Source: Nitrospiraceae bacterium UBA2600
GTDB taxonomy: Bacteria; Nitrospirota; Thermodesulfovibrionia; Thermodesulfovibrionales; Thermodesulfovibrionaceae
Length of the DNA: 64,000 nt
NCBI GenBank assembly: GCA_002339325.1
Contig: DDKK01000040.1
Coordinates: 71,157 to 135,156, forward strand
Reading direction: 5' to 3'
The translations under genes and the position numbers were made by a program. The notes beneath the pieces were generated by a model, which was given only the letters and a program-made list of their open reading frames with translations, was not told the origin of the DNA and made no database searches. Below are positions 35,240-44,046 of this stretch, in pieces (position 1 is the stretch's first letter; every line of letters starts with the position of its first letter).

Positions 35240-36502
35240 TTAGTACACATTAAACCCAATTCTTTTTTTCTCCGTTCTGAAGCATCCCTTTATTTCTTTT
35301 GATAGTTCTTCCTTGAAGAAGTCCTTAATATCTTTTCCATAGTGCCAAGGTGACAGGTATCTGCGATAAATTGTCTTTAGCTTACCTTTTAGTGATCTGA
35401 AATCATGCTTTTTTATTTTTACAATTTCACCGAGAAGGTCTCTGATTGTATCAGAGTTTTTAAATGCTTCTTCTAACCGCTTGTCAATTCTTCCGACTTC
35501 TTCATTAAAACTCTTAAGTACATATTCGGCAAGAAAATCTTCTGACATAGGCTTTACAAAAACAGTATAAGCTCTTGACTTGATATAGTCTGGAATCTGA
35601 TTTTCGTCATTAGCGGTTAGAATAAAAACAAAGCTTTTTAAGTGATAAAGAGGCAGATTGAGATAGGGGTCTTCAAATGTTTTTACAGGGTCTATGATGT
35701 GGTTTATAGTATCTATTAGACGGTGTTCGTTGGAATGTCCTGTTTTATCGACTTCATCAAATATCACAATAAAAGGAAACTTTTTCACTTCTATCATTTT
35801 CCTCGCAAGTATGCTCTCTTTACTGTTAGACCAGTTTGATGCTGAACCGGCAACCCCTAAGTAGTCATTTGATGCACAGTCAATTGTAATGCATGGTATT
35901 CTTAATACATCAGCAACTATCTGACCAATCCAGCTTTTTCCGCACCCAGGCTCACCTATAAGGAGAAGAGACTGACAACTCAGATATCTGCTCCATGATA
36001 AATCTTTTAATGTGATATGATAATCTCTTTTTCGCGCAAACCTCATGAGTTCGATGTAATATCCGACTATAGTTTCACAAACCTTACGTAGAGAATCGTT
36101 ACTTATAACCAGACTGTCAAGCTTTCTCTTTATTTTTTCTGGAGAGAAAAATAATCTGGAGTTTGTAGGAAGTTGAAGTATTTTGTAGAATATATCTGCC
36201 TCGCTGTCTGAACCTCCTTTTTCATTGAATTTTTTTAGCCAACTTTCAAGACTAAGAGCATATCTTTTGGGATAGATAGTATTCAACACTCCATTAAATT
36301 TTTCAAAATTTTGTAGATTTTTGAAAAAATCAGTTCTTTCCTGATTGTCATAAAAGATTTTTTCCAGATGCTCAGGCGATAAGTCCGTTGTTACCTTTCC
36401 AAGCAATCTCTGCAATTCAAAAATTGAGGATTCTTGATTATTCAGTTTTGAGGCAAACCTTTGGTTAAAGTTCTTATCTCTCTTTACAACATTATCACTC
36501 AT
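35240..36502 (-). CDS. AAA+ ATPase, Lon-motor-like without a protease domain
   Basis: The 420-residue protein has a helical N-terminus (residues 1-180) and one AAA+ module: Walker A IGEPGCGKSWIGQ (~186), IDCASNDYLGVAGSA, Walker B FPFIVIFDEVDKTG (~245), sensor 1 FILTANDENQIP and the arginine-bearing IPDYIKSRAYTVFVKP. The spacing is like the Lon/MoxR side of AAA+, but no peptidase follows. A 28-base-pair inverted repeat lies in its promoter, and it diverges from the ankyrin/winged-helix gene. I infer a shared module; the function is unknown. Confidence 0.8.
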   Translation of the reverse strand: MSDNVVKRDKNFNQRFASKLNNQESSIFELQRLLGKVTTDLSPEHLEKIFYDNQERTDFFKNLQNFEKFNGVLNTIYPKRYALSLESWLKKFNEKGGSDSEADIFYKILQLPTNSRLFFSPEKIKRKLDSLVISNDSLRKVCETIVGYYIELMRFARKRDYHITLKDLSWSRYLSCQSLLLIGEPGCGKSWIGQIVADVLRIPCITIDCASNDYLGVAGSASNWSNSKESILARKMIEVKKFPFIVIFDEVDKTGHSNEHRLIDTINHIIDPVKTFEDPYLNLPLYHLKSFVFILTANDENQIPDYIKSRAYTVFVKPMSEDFLAEYVLKSFNEEVGRIDKRLEEAFKNSDTIRDLLGEIVKIKKHDFRSLKGKLKTIYRRYLSPWHYGKDIKDFFKEELSKEIKGCFRTEKKRIGFNVY

Positions 36503-36515
36503 GCTTTACCTCCTT

Positions 36516-36553
36516 AATAGTTTTTATAACTAATTATAATTATAAAAACTATT
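36516..36553. promoter_or_regulatory. Large inverted repeat in the divergent promoter region
   Basis: Arms AATAGTTTTTATAA (36516-36529) and TTATAAAAACTATT (36540-36553) are exact complements with a 10-base spacer, 14-51 bases upstream of the AAA+ start codon. A second, smaller palindrome ACTATAAAATATAGT (36670-36684) abuts the start codon of the divergent gene and shares the AAACTAT half-site. Both look like operators for one regulator, perhaps the winged-helix protein encoded next to them. Confidence 0.55.
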
Positions 36554-36684
36554 TTTTGTCAAGTAAAATATTTTTTAAAAATTATTTAATTTGAAAAAAA
36601 TGTATTAGACTTGTTTTGATGCAGTGAGGGTTTTATTTAAAGTTAAATTATTGAAAATAATTTTAAAAAACTATAAAATATAGT

Positions 36685-38724
36685 ATGAAGATTTTTGATG
36701 AATTTTTAGAGATTTTTAATGAATTGATCACCAATCCAAGTGCATTAAAAGTTTTCAGTGAACTTCAAAAACAAGTTTTAGACTCAGACGGTAATAACAT
36801 TTTTCATTATCTTGTCTTCTCTGAAAATTTACAACTTATAAGAAAAGTTGTAGAATTTTTGAAAGAAAACGATTTACAGTCTTTTAAAAAATTAATCACA
36901 GAAAAAAACAGATTTACAGAGACACCCAGAGACTGGGCATTGTCTATCAAGAATTACAAACTTAGAGAGAGCATTTCATCACTGTTAGAGAATAAGGATA
37001 AAGAGCCGCCTCGTGCCTATTGGGACAGATTCTATCAAAGTGTGCCTACATCTGGTTTTAGCTTCATGAATCCTATAAATTTTATGATTAATACTAAAAA
37101 TAACCTTGATTTACCTGAATACAGTATTTCCGAAAAGCATAAAGGAGGATATATCGGCTCAATATACGGAAAAAACTTGCTTAAAAGTAGTCTTAAAAGG
37201 ATTCTCTCGCCTTGCGAGATTCTCTATTCCTTCTCTGAACATCTCGGCAATGTTTTACTAAGAGGAGAGATTATCGAGCCACGCTTTAAGAGAGCATATC
37301 TCCATCTATATCACTTTTTCTCAGAAGGCTTATTTACTGTTGATGAAGCAAAGGATAAGCTTGCTGAAATGGGAGAGGATGTGTCAAATGTAAACGTAAT
37401 CATCAAAAGACTATCGGATGCTAATTTGATTTTGAAGATTTCAAGGGAAAAAGAAACTGAAAGAAAAAATGAAAAAAACACAATGGGTAGACCAAAATCC
37501 TTATACAGACTTGCCAATTTTTTTTCAACAGACGAGGAATGTCCAAAGACAGTAGAGGATAGGCTTAAGGAAAATCCCTCCTCCATAAATCATTACTTTA
37601 CACCTATCAAAGCATTAGCCAGATGGATTATTAATGAAGTTACAGAGAACGAATACTACCTTGTGATATCTTCCATTCTTGAGGGATATTTGAAAAGCTT
37701 CGGTAATGTTGAATTTATCCATGCTCTTGCCATTTATGATTATCCTAAAAGACACAAAAAAAGAGGAAGAAAAAAAGAATACGCCGAGATTCATTTATGG
37801 ATTAAAAGTGTAAGCAATTTTTCTCAAACTGTTTTCAGAAAACTCATTGAAAGGAAGATATACATAACGGACGAACAGATTTTATCATTAATCGTGGAGC
37901 TCTTTCAGGAAAGGTCAAGAATTCTCGGAACTGCAATGAGTTATGAGTTAAAAGGATTGCTTGCCAGATTTATTTCTGACAGATTATTTAATTTGTCAGA
38001 GGAGGCTTCTGCACCATCTAAAAATAAGAGTTTGAATCTCATTGTTCCTTTTGTTGATTCTGATATGACTTTTCTCTCTGTTTTGGCCTACTTGAAGAAA
38101 ATTGGAGTTGAAGTTAATTTGTATATAAATTTGGAAAATTCTACTCTCTCTCTGTTACTAAGAAAACTTTTTGATAGGGTTAATGTTCAAGTTGCTAACT
38201 TTACTCATGTCCAAGACCTTAAATATCTTTCTAATAAAAGAAATGTTTTTCTCATAAACATCCCCCATGAACAAATAGGTAAAGAAGAAGCTAAGATTGT
38301 CATAGATAGTATGAATGAACTCAAAAGCGAGACTTCTATTGCATTAATGACTTTTCCGAGATTAAGGGAAAATGAATTAATCAGCCTTTACAGGGAAAGA
38401 TACATAACTTATGACAGATTCATTGGTAAAATAGAAGAAATTCTTGAGAAAAATCAATTAAATGGATTAGATATGTCTGGACTTAATTCTTTCATAAAGT
38501 TAAAAGATTCCTCTCCTTCAGGCTCTCAGATAAATTACGGCATACTGATTCTTGATAAAAACAGAGAATTAAAAAACACGGTTTACTTTGCAGAGGAAAT
38601 TGAAAACTATACTTTTAGATTGAGCTGGTTAAGGGATACACTTAAGAGTGGTAGCTTCGGATTCATCTTAGAGTATTCAGAAGAGTATCTTGGCAGTGGT
38701 AGCAGATTAGCCTGGATTGTATGA
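36685..38724 (+). CDS. Ankyrin-like / winged-helix protein of unknown function
   Basis: The 679-residue protein has an ankyrin-like N-terminus (LDSDGNNIFHYLVFSENLQL and FTETPRDWALSIKNYKLRESI, residues ~30-110) and a winged-helix region with a basic wing (FFSEGLFTVDEAKDKLAEMG to MGRPKSLYRLANFF, ~210-280). A further helical part and a Rossmann-like alpha/beta segment follow (LNLIVPFVDSDMTFLSVLAYL to RNVFLINIPHEQIGKEE, ~450-540). I recognise no family for the whole. It diverges from the AAA+/GGCT operon across 182 bases with two palindromic sites, one touching its ATG, and a decayed partial copy lies beyond that operon. Confidence 0.7.
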   Translation: MKIFDEFLEIFNELITNPSALKVFSELQKQVLDSDGNNIFHYLVFSENLQLIRKVVEFLKENDLQSFKKLITEKNRFTETPRDWALSIKNYKLRESISSLLENKDKEPPRAYWDRFYQSVPTSGFSFMNPINFMINTKNNLDLPEYSISEKHKGGYIGSIYGKNLLKSSLKRILSPCEILYSFSEHLGNVLLRGEIIEPRFKRAYLHLYHFFSEGLFTVDEAKDKLAEMGEDVSNVNVIIKRLSDANLILKISREKETERKNEKNTMGRPKSLYRLANFFSTDEECPKTVEDRLKENPSSINHYFTPIKALARWIINEVTENEYYLVISSILEGYLKSFGNVEFIHALAIYDYPKRHKKRGRKKEYAEIHLWIKSVSNFSQTVFRKLIERKIYITDEQILSLIVELFQERSRILGTAMSYELKGLLARFISDRLFNLSEEASAPSKNKSLNLIVPFVDSDMTFLSVLAYLKKIGVEVNLYINLENSTLSLLLRKLFDRVNVQVANFTHVQDLKYLSNKRNVFLINIPHEQIGKEEAKIVIDSMNELKSETSIALMTFPRLRENELISLYRERYITYDRFIGKIEEILEKNQLNGLDMSGLNSFIKLKDSSPSGSQINYGILILDKNRELKNTVYFAEEIENYTFRLSWLRDTLKSGSFGFILEYSEEYLGSGSRLAWIV

Positions 38725-39229
38725 ATGAATATTTTCAAAAGTTATTAAGTTAAAATTTTTTGCCAAAGACTAACATGTAAATGCTCAATCCTAAAATACT
38801 CATTTTCTTATCAATACGAGAATGACCCAAAAAATGATATAAATCTGGGGCGAATGGCAGAACAATCTTTACTTGCAGACTAAACTTGCTTATTGAATAT
38901 CTAAAAAGGTTGATTGATAAGAATTTTAATTTCTGTTGTCTATATAGGATATATAATAAAACGAAGATGGATAAAGAGGAGCCATTTTAGTTTAGCTATT
39001 AACACATGAGTAGAATACCTTTGTTGAACTTTCAAGACATTTTTAGTTCAAATACTATGAGTAGCACCGGAGTAATTTTGTATAAAGTTTTATAAATCAG
39101 AAGCCAAAAAGCGTTTACAAAAGTGAGCGCTCTATAGGTAAAAAAAATTGATAGATTGCCAAACTAAGGAATAAATCACAAAAATATTTTAATTTGACAT
39201 ATTTTCAGAAAATTGGAGCACGAGTAAGT
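38725..39229. other. Non-coding stretch at the probable right end of the island
   Basis: No gene, tRNA or copy of the tRNA-Val 3' end was found in these 505 bases. Core genes resume at 39230, so the island boundary is probably here or has been eroded. Confidence 0.5.
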
Positions 39230-40081
39230 CTAATAGAACTCTAAGAAAATTTCTTTTATCTTTTCTGGGTTGAATTTTTGCTCTACAAGAGTTTCACTTG
39301 AAATTACAGGAATTTGCCCATCGAGGGAAGGTTTATTAGCTATATAAATAATTCCGATTGGAATTCTCTCACCCCATTCAAGGGATTTCTCAAAGGCTCT
39401 AATTCTGTCCCTTGGGTCATAGTCATCGGACAGTCTGTAAACCCTCTCTTTGTACCATTCAAAGGTATTTACTTTATTGAAACTTACACAGGGTTGAAGT
39501 ATGTCTATGAGAGTGAATCCTCTGTGGTTTACTGCTTCTTTAATCAGACCCTTTAGATGGTCAATATCTCCTGCAAAGGCTCGGGCAACAAAGCTACAAT
39601 TTAGAGCTATTGCTAAAGTTAAAGGATTAAACTGTTCTGAGAAAACTCCAAAAGGTTGAACCTTTGTGACCATTCCTTTCATTGAAGTTGGTGATGCCTG
39701 CCCCTTTGTAAGTCCGTATATTTGATTGTCATGGACAAAGAGTTTTACGTCAATGTTTCGCCTTATTGCATGGATAAGGTGATTTCCACCCTCTCCATAG
39801 CAGTCTCCATCACCTGCTACAGCAAAGACCTTAAGCTTATGATTTGTAAGCTTTATTCCTGTTGCAACAGGTAGAGTTCTTCCATGTAATCCATTGAAGG
39901 TATGACATCTTGTATAGTGGGGAAATTTCCCAGCCTGACCTATTCCAGAGACAATTACGAATTCATGGGGACTAAGCCCAAGCTCAACTATTGCTTCATT
40001 GAATGCCCTTAAGATTGAAAAGTTACCGCATCCAGGACACCAGGCAGGCTTCTGCCCTTTGAAATCATCTAAGGTAGGCAT
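39230..40081 (-). CDS. korB: 2-oxoacid:ferredoxin oxidoreductase, beta subunit
   Basis: The 283-residue product carries the thiamine-diphosphate domain of the OFOR family: PAWCPGCGNFS (two of the cluster-ligand Cys residues) and AGDGDCYGEGGNHLIHAIRRN (TPP/Mg motif GDG...N). With the alpha subunit it oxidatively decarboxylates a 2-oxoacid (2-oxoglutarate is the most likely) to the acyl-CoA while reducing ferredoxin; the reverse reaction serves CO2 fixation. The start at 40081 is preferred because AAGGAG lies 7 bases upstream; a longer start at 40102 is possible. It overlaps korA by 17 bases. Confidence 0.87.
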   Translation of the reverse strand: MPTLDDFKGQKPAWCPGCGNFSILRAFNEAIVELGLSPHEFVIVSGIGQAGKFPHYTRCHTFNGLHGRTLPVATGIKLTNHKLKVFAVAGDGDCYGEGGNHLIHAIRRNIDVKLFVHDNQIYGLTKGQASPTSMKGMVTKVQPFGVFSEQFNPLTLAIALNCSFVARAFAGDIDHLKGLIKEAVNHRGFTLIDILQPCVSFNKVNTFEWYKERVYRLSDDYDPRDRIRAFEKSLEWGERIPIGIIYIANKPSLDGQIPVISSETLVEQKFNPEKIKEIFLEFY

Positions 40082-41777
40082 AGACTCTCTCCTTGAGTTC
40101 ATCTAAGGTAAAAGGTCTTCCATCAAAGCGATTTATGTGGTTTTTTAGCTCTATTCCAGTCTCCATCCTAATGAGCTTTGCAAACTGACTTGTGGCATTC
40201 TGTTCGATATTTATTGTGACTTTTGCTTTCTCTATTTTCTCTGTCCATCTCAAATCATTTGAAAAGGGATAGAGTTCACTGAAATGAAGCATTGTTATTT
40301 TAAACTTATTAGAGAGTTCATCAACTACTTCTCTCACTATTCCATATGTTGAACCCCAACAAGTTAGCACTATTTCAGGCTCAAGGACACCATAAAGCTT
40401 TGGTGGCTCAATTTCTCTCTGAATTAGGGGCATTTTTCTAAATAGCCTCTTTTCAACCATTTTAATCCTTGTCTCTGCATCCTCAATTATGTGTCCCTCT
40501 TCGTCATGTTCATCACTGTCAGTGACAACGAGATGTTCTGAGTCTCCGGGAACACCAAGTGGAGATACCCCTGTCTCTGTGAAGGCATGTCTCTTATAGC
40601 TCTCTAATGCTCTAAACTCACCGTTTCTCAATCTATAATCAATGTATTTCAAACGGGAAAGGTCAAATCCTGTATAACTCCACTGGCTATCAGCAAGATA
40701 CTGGTCTGTAAGAATTATCACTGTAATTTGATATTTCTCTGCCAAGTCAAAGGCTTTGTTTGTAAGGAAGAAGGCTTCTTCAGGGCTTCCCGGTGCAAAT
40801 AGCACCCGTGGAAACTCTCCATGTCCTGCAAAGAGGGCAAAAAAGAGGTCTGCCTGCTCAGTTCTTGTAGGAAGTCCTGTGGCAGGACCTGGTCTTTGGG
40901 CAAGGGCAATTACAAGGGGAGTTTCGGTCATTCCTGCCAAAGAGAGTCCTTCAACCATAAGGGCAAAGCCACCGCCTGAAGTTCCAGTCATGGCACGTAC
41001 TCCAGCAAAGGATGCACCAAGTGCCATATTAATTGCAGCAATCTCATCTTCTGCCTGCTCAACAACTATTCCAAATTCCTTTGCTTTATCGGCAACAAAA
41101 TTAAGTATCCCTGTTGAAGGTGTCATCGGATAGGCAGAATAAAACTTAAGACCAGAGGCGCAGGCACCAGCACCTATTGCTTCATTACCTGTAATTAGCA
41201 TTTTCGGAGATTCAAACCCTGAAACCATAAAGGAGCAGGTAAGGCAGTGCTCCCTTGCAAAGTTATAACCTGCCTCTGATGCTCTAAGGTTTGCCTCAAT
41301 AACTTCGCTTCCCTTTTTCTTAAAGGTCTTCTTTATTAGTTCATACATAATATCAGGCTTCATCCCAAGCATTCCCACAACTGCACCAACTGCCACAGTA
41401 TTTGCCATGATTTTACTTCCACCGTGTTTGATTGCTAAGTCAAAGAGAGGCACATCAAGGAAGTTGGCTTTTTCGTATTTTTCCTTTAAATATGATGAAT
41501 CATAGAGAACATGACCTGTAGGACTAAGTTCCCTTTCATGTTGAATGATGCTTTCTCTGTCGAGGGCAACAAGGATGTCAATGGGAGTTCTTGAGGCAGT
41601 GATAGGCTTGTCTGAGATTCTTATTTGATAGAAATTGTGTCCACCTCTTATTCGGGACTCGTAATCCTGATGGGTAAAGACATAGTAACCAGCCCTTGCA
41701 AATAGGCGGGACAGGGTCTCACCAACTGTCTGAATTCCCTGTCCTGCCTCACCACCTATCTTGATTGAGTAATCCAT
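40065..41777 (-). CDS. korA: 2-oxoacid:ferredoxin oxidoreductase, fused gamma-alpha subunit
   Basis: In 570 residues the N-terminal ~185 form the gamma domain (IGGEAGQGIQTVGETLSRL, binding CoA-side elements) and the rest is the alpha domain (GNEAIGAGACASGLKFYSAYPMTPST, EDEIAAINMALGASFAGVRA, TGTSGGGFALMVEGL, QRPGPATGLPTRTEQADL). The gamma-alpha fusion is usual for KorA-type enzymes. The ATG overlaps the DsrC-like stop (TAATG), so the two are coupled. The exact 2-oxoacid cannot be read from the sequence. Confidence 0.88.
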   Translation of the reverse strand: MDYSIKIGGEAGQGIQTVGETLSRLFARAGYYVFTHQDYESRIRGGHNFYQIRISDKPITASRTPIDILVALDRESIIQHERELSPTGHVLYDSSYLKEKYEKANFLDVPLFDLAIKHGGSKIMANTVAVGAVVGMLGMKPDIMYELIKKTFKKKGSEVIEANLRASEAGYNFAREHCLTCSFMVSGFESPKMLITGNEAIGAGACASGLKFYSAYPMTPSTGILNFVADKAKEFGIVVEQAEDEIAAINMALGASFAGVRAMTGTSGGGFALMVEGLSLAGMTETPLVIALAQRPGPATGLPTRTEQADLFFALFAGHGEFPRVLFAPGSPEEAFFLTNKAFDLAEKYQITVIILTDQYLADSQWSYTGFDLSRLKYIDYRLRNGEFRALESYKRHAFTETGVSPLGVPGDSEHLVVTDSDEHDEEGHIIEDAETRIKMVEKRLFRKMPLIQREIEPPKLYGVLEPEIVLTCWGSTYGIVREVVDELSNKFKITMLHFSELYPFSNDLRWTEKIEKAKVTINIEQNATSQFAKLIRMETGIELKNHINRFDGRPFTLDELKERVYAYLR

Positions 41778-42400
41778 TATGAGGGAGTTACGCCATATTT
41801 GACTATGTTTATTAGATTGTTATCAGGTTTGGGAAGTCCTGCAATCTTCCAAGCAATGATAGGGTCAATCAATTTCTCAGCAATACAGTCCTTTGGCTGA
41901 TTTACATTTTTACAGACGTGGCTAAGAACTGGGAAGTAGTTGTAAGTTTTATAGTAATTATTAATAAACTTGACCATATCAAGCTGTTCCTTTGTAAGAA
42001 CTCCAACTCCCTCCCGTAGGGCAATCATCTGGGCAACCTTTTCATTCCAGTCGTTTATATTTTTTAGATAACCTTCTTCATCAAGGGCTACAGTTTTCTC
42101 AACAGCCTTGTATTCGGCTACTACTTCAGGCTTTTCCCTTTCAAAACGCTCTCTTTCAGTGAAGTTTTTAATGAACTGACCAATCTGTACTCCAAGATAG
42201 ACACACTTTACATTATTCATGCAGTCATCGGCATCTTGCTTATCAAGATGGGTAATAAGCTCAGAAGTTCCCTTTTGAAATCTCAAAATGTAAGAATGTT
42301 TCTCCTCACTGTAGTAAATCGTAACGTTAAAACCCTGCTCTTTAACTTCTGGATACATTTCAAGTATTTTTGCCTTTAAATCATCAATTGTGTAAGCCAT
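41777..42400 (-). CDS. DsrC/TusE-like protein lacking the conserved cysteines
   Basis: Residues ~105-192 of 207 match DsrC: LDEEGYLKNINDWNEKVAQMI, LTKEQLDMVKFINNYYKTY, AWKIAGLPKP. In DsrC the tail ends '...CKIAGLPKPTGCV' with two cysteines that carry the sulfur. Here the first is Trp184, and the chain runs on without a terminal Cys. Two other cysteines (163 and 172) sit in the insertion. The first ~100 residues form an extra domain I do not recognise. Cys-less homologues have been proposed to be regulatory. It lies between sod and korA in one operon. Confidence 0.75.
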   Translation of the reverse strand: MAYTIDDLKAKILEMYPEVKEQGFNVTIYYSEEKHSYILRFQKGTSELITHLDKQDADDCMNNVKCVYLGVQIGQFIKNFTERERFEREKPEVVAEYKAVEKTVALDEEGYLKNINDWNEKVAQMIALREGVGVLTKEQLDMVKFINNYYKTYNYFPVLSHVCKNVNQPKDCIAEKLIDPIIAWKIAGLPKPDNNLINIVKYGVTPS

Positions 42401-42409
42401 AAATTCCTC

Positions 42410-42988
42410 CTATTTCACTCTTTTTTCTACTTCTTGCCAGTTAATATTTTTAAAGAATGCTTCAATGTAGTCAGCTCTCTTAAGACCATAATCAATCATG
42501 AAGGCATGTTCAAAGACATCCATTATAAGCAGGGGATTACATCCAGAGGGATGACCCACATCGTGTTCGTTTATCCAGAAGTTGAAAAGTTTTCCAGTGA
42601 GAGTATCCTGATAGAGAACAATCCAGCCAATTCCTCTCATTGTGCCAGTTGCCTTAAAGTCCTTAAGCCAATTCTCAAAGCTTCCGAAGTTTTCATTAAT
42701 AAGTAACATAAGTTTTCCAGCCTCTGGAGGAACACCATTGCCACCGAGATTTTCAAAGTAGTATTCATGAAGTCTTACTCCATTCCATTCCCAACCAAGC
42801 CTTCTTTTAAGCTCTGCATACTCAGGTGTGCCTGTTTTTCCCTCCTTAAGCATCTGATTGAGTGTGTCAAGAAGCTTATTCGTGTTGGTCACATAGCCCT
42901 GGTAGAGAGTAAAGTGATTTTTAAGGAGGGTTTCACTAAATCCAGACATTCCAATAAGATTTGAATAGTCCTTTGCCTGATAAGCCAT
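42410..42988 (-). CDS. sodB: Superoxide dismutase (Fe/Mn type)
   Basis: The 192-residue enzyme has all four metal ligands: His25 (LLKNHFTLYQG), His74 (RLHEYYFENLG), Asp157 and His161 (MDVFEHAFMIDY). It dismutates superoxide in the cytoplasm. Fe versus Mn use is not certain, though anaerobes usually carry the Fe form. It is the first gene of the operon sod-DsrC-like-korA-korB, 9 bases from the next gene, and has a good promoter upstream. Confidence 0.95.
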   Translation of the reverse strand: MAYQAKDYSNLIGMSGFSETLLKNHFTLYQGYVTNTNKLLDTLNQMLKEGKTGTPEYAELKRRLGWEWNGVRLHEYYFENLGGNGVPPEAGKLMLLINENFGSFENWLKDFKATGTMRGIGWIVLYQDTLTGKLFNFWINEHDVGHPSGCNPLLIMDVFEHAFMIDYGLKRADYIEAFFKNINWQEVEKRVK

Positions 42989-43018
42989 AGGAGACCTCCT
43001 ACTGAAATTTTATAAACA

Positions 43019-43047
43019 ATAATAACAGATGGAGTTTTGAATGTCAA
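43019..43047 (-). promoter_or_regulatory. promoter of the sod operon
   Basis: On the minus strand a consensus TTGACA (43047-43042) and TATTAT (43024-43019) are 17 bases apart, 30 bases before the sod ATG, with AGGAGG close to the start. Its -35 overlaps the -35 of the divergent promoter by one base. Confidence 0.7.
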
Positions 43048-43066
43048 TTCTGAGTTGGTTTATAAT
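43037..43066 (+). promoter_or_regulatory. promoter of the methyltransferase-led operon
   Basis: TTGAAT (43037-43042) and TATAAT (43061-43066) with an 18-base spacer precede the ATG at 43107; AAGGGGG provides the ribosome site. The overlap with the sod promoter means one bound regulator could control both directions. Confidence 0.65.
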
Positions 43067-43106
43067 TTAGAAGTATTTAAAGATTCAACTTTTTAAAGGG
43101 GGATTT

Positions 43107-44036
43107 ATGAAAAAGTTTTTGATAGAGTTTTTGATTTGTCCAGTTTGCCTTCCCTTTGAAGTAGAGCTTAAACTGAATGCCAATCAATCTGAAGAGGATG
43201 ATGTAGTGGTGGGATTTTTGTTCTGTGAAAAATGTGGTTCAAAATTTAGAATATCCGATGGAGTTGCAATTTTAACACCCGACCCAGAATGGAAGCCCAT
43301 TCAGGGAAATAAGTATGAAAATCCAAAGGTAGTCTCATCCTACTTGTGGAGTCACTACGGTGACCTTCTTCATGATAAAGAATGGCTTCCTGCCTATCCA
43401 GAGTGGGCATCTCTTATGGAAAGAAGTAGTGGCATAAGTCTTGACATTGGTTGCGCTGTAGGAAGATTTGTTTTTGACATGGCAGGAAAGAGTGATTTCT
43501 CAGTTGGTATTGACCTATCCTTTGCCTTCATTAAGACTGCAAGGGAGATAATGAAAAGAAGAGGAAAAAGATTTGAACTCACTGAAGAGGGACTTATTAC
43601 AAGGGAGGCTGAGTTTACTCTTCCCGAATCTATGAAAACAGACAATACCGAGTTTATCGTAGCCGATGCACTAAGGCTTCCCTTTAGAAGAGAGACCTTT
43701 TCAAAGATTGTTTCTTTAAATATTCTCGACAAAGTGCCAGTACCCTTTAGACATCTTGAGGAGATGAATAGAGTTGGAAAGCCCTCGGGTTGCCAAATTC
43801 TAATTTCAGATCCCTATTCATGGTCTGAGGAGGTTGCTCCTCAGGAGCAATGGCTTGGAGGAAAGGGAGATGGAAGATTTTATGGATATGGTCATGAAAA
43901 TGTAGCTAAAATACTTGAGAACGTTCTCGTTCCACCATGGAAAGTTGAGGCAGAGGGAGTTGTGAACTGGAAAATAAGGAATCATAGAAATCATGCGGAA
44001 CTAATCAAGAGTCTATACACAAAAGCTCAAAGATAG
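43107..44036 (+). CDS. SAM-dependent methyltransferase with N-terminal Trm112-like zinc domain
   Basis: The 309-residue protein has a Trm112-like zinc knuckle (ICPVC, Cys11/Cys14, and CEKCG, Cys40/Cys43) and a class I methyltransferase fold with the SAM loop LDIGCAVGRFVFD (~111) and IVADALRLPF. The substrate is unknown; UbiE-like or small-molecule methylation is typical of this architecture. It leads a tight rightward set; the GTG start of the molybdopterin oxidoreductase is 10 bases after its stop. Confidence 0.8.
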   Translation: MKKFLIEFLICPVCLPFEVELKLNANQSEEDDVVVGFLFCEKCGSKFRISDGVAILTPDPEWKPIQGNKYENPKVVSSYLWSHYGDLLHDKEWLPAYPEWASLMERSSGISLDIGCAVGRFVFDMAGKSDFSVGIDLSFAFIKTAREIMKRRGKRFELTEEGLITREAEFTLPESMKTDNTEFIVADALRLPFRRETFSKIVSLNILDKVPVPFRHLEEMNRVGKPSGCQILISDPYSWSEEVAPQEQWLGGKGDGRFYGYGHENVAKILENVLVPPWKVEAEGVVNWKIRNHRNHAELIKSLYTKAQR

Positions 44037-44046
44037 GAGAAAGCCA

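Larger units (their letters stand above)
10566..39229. mobile_element. Genomic island integrated at tRNA-Val, with a plasmid-like core
   Basis: The left end is clear: tRNA-Val 3' end, then an integrase and an excisionase-like gene. The interval contains a probable Rep initiator with iterons, a Topo VIII-like topoisomerase, toxin-antitoxin remnants, an IS remnant, restriction- and defence-type genes, several broken genes and unusually long AT-rich non-coding tracts. The flanks are dense core operons. The right end is placed only where core genes resume; I found no copy of the tRNA-Val 3' sequence near 38.7-39.2 kb, so the boundary is uncertain and the island may be a composite. Confidence 0.6.

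Noticed and set aside
36685..38724. CARF-type sensor domain in the 679-aa protein
   Set aside because: The Rossmann-like segment has a weak resemblance only; there is no CRISPR locus or effector domain to support it.
38725..39229. Possible right attachment site next to GAGCGCTC near 39125
   Set aside because: This short palindrome shares no useful stretch with the tRNA-Val 3' end.
40756..41133. 125-codon open frame opposite korA
   Set aside because: A shadow of the strongly conserved korA frame; such antisense frames are common over biased coding sequence.
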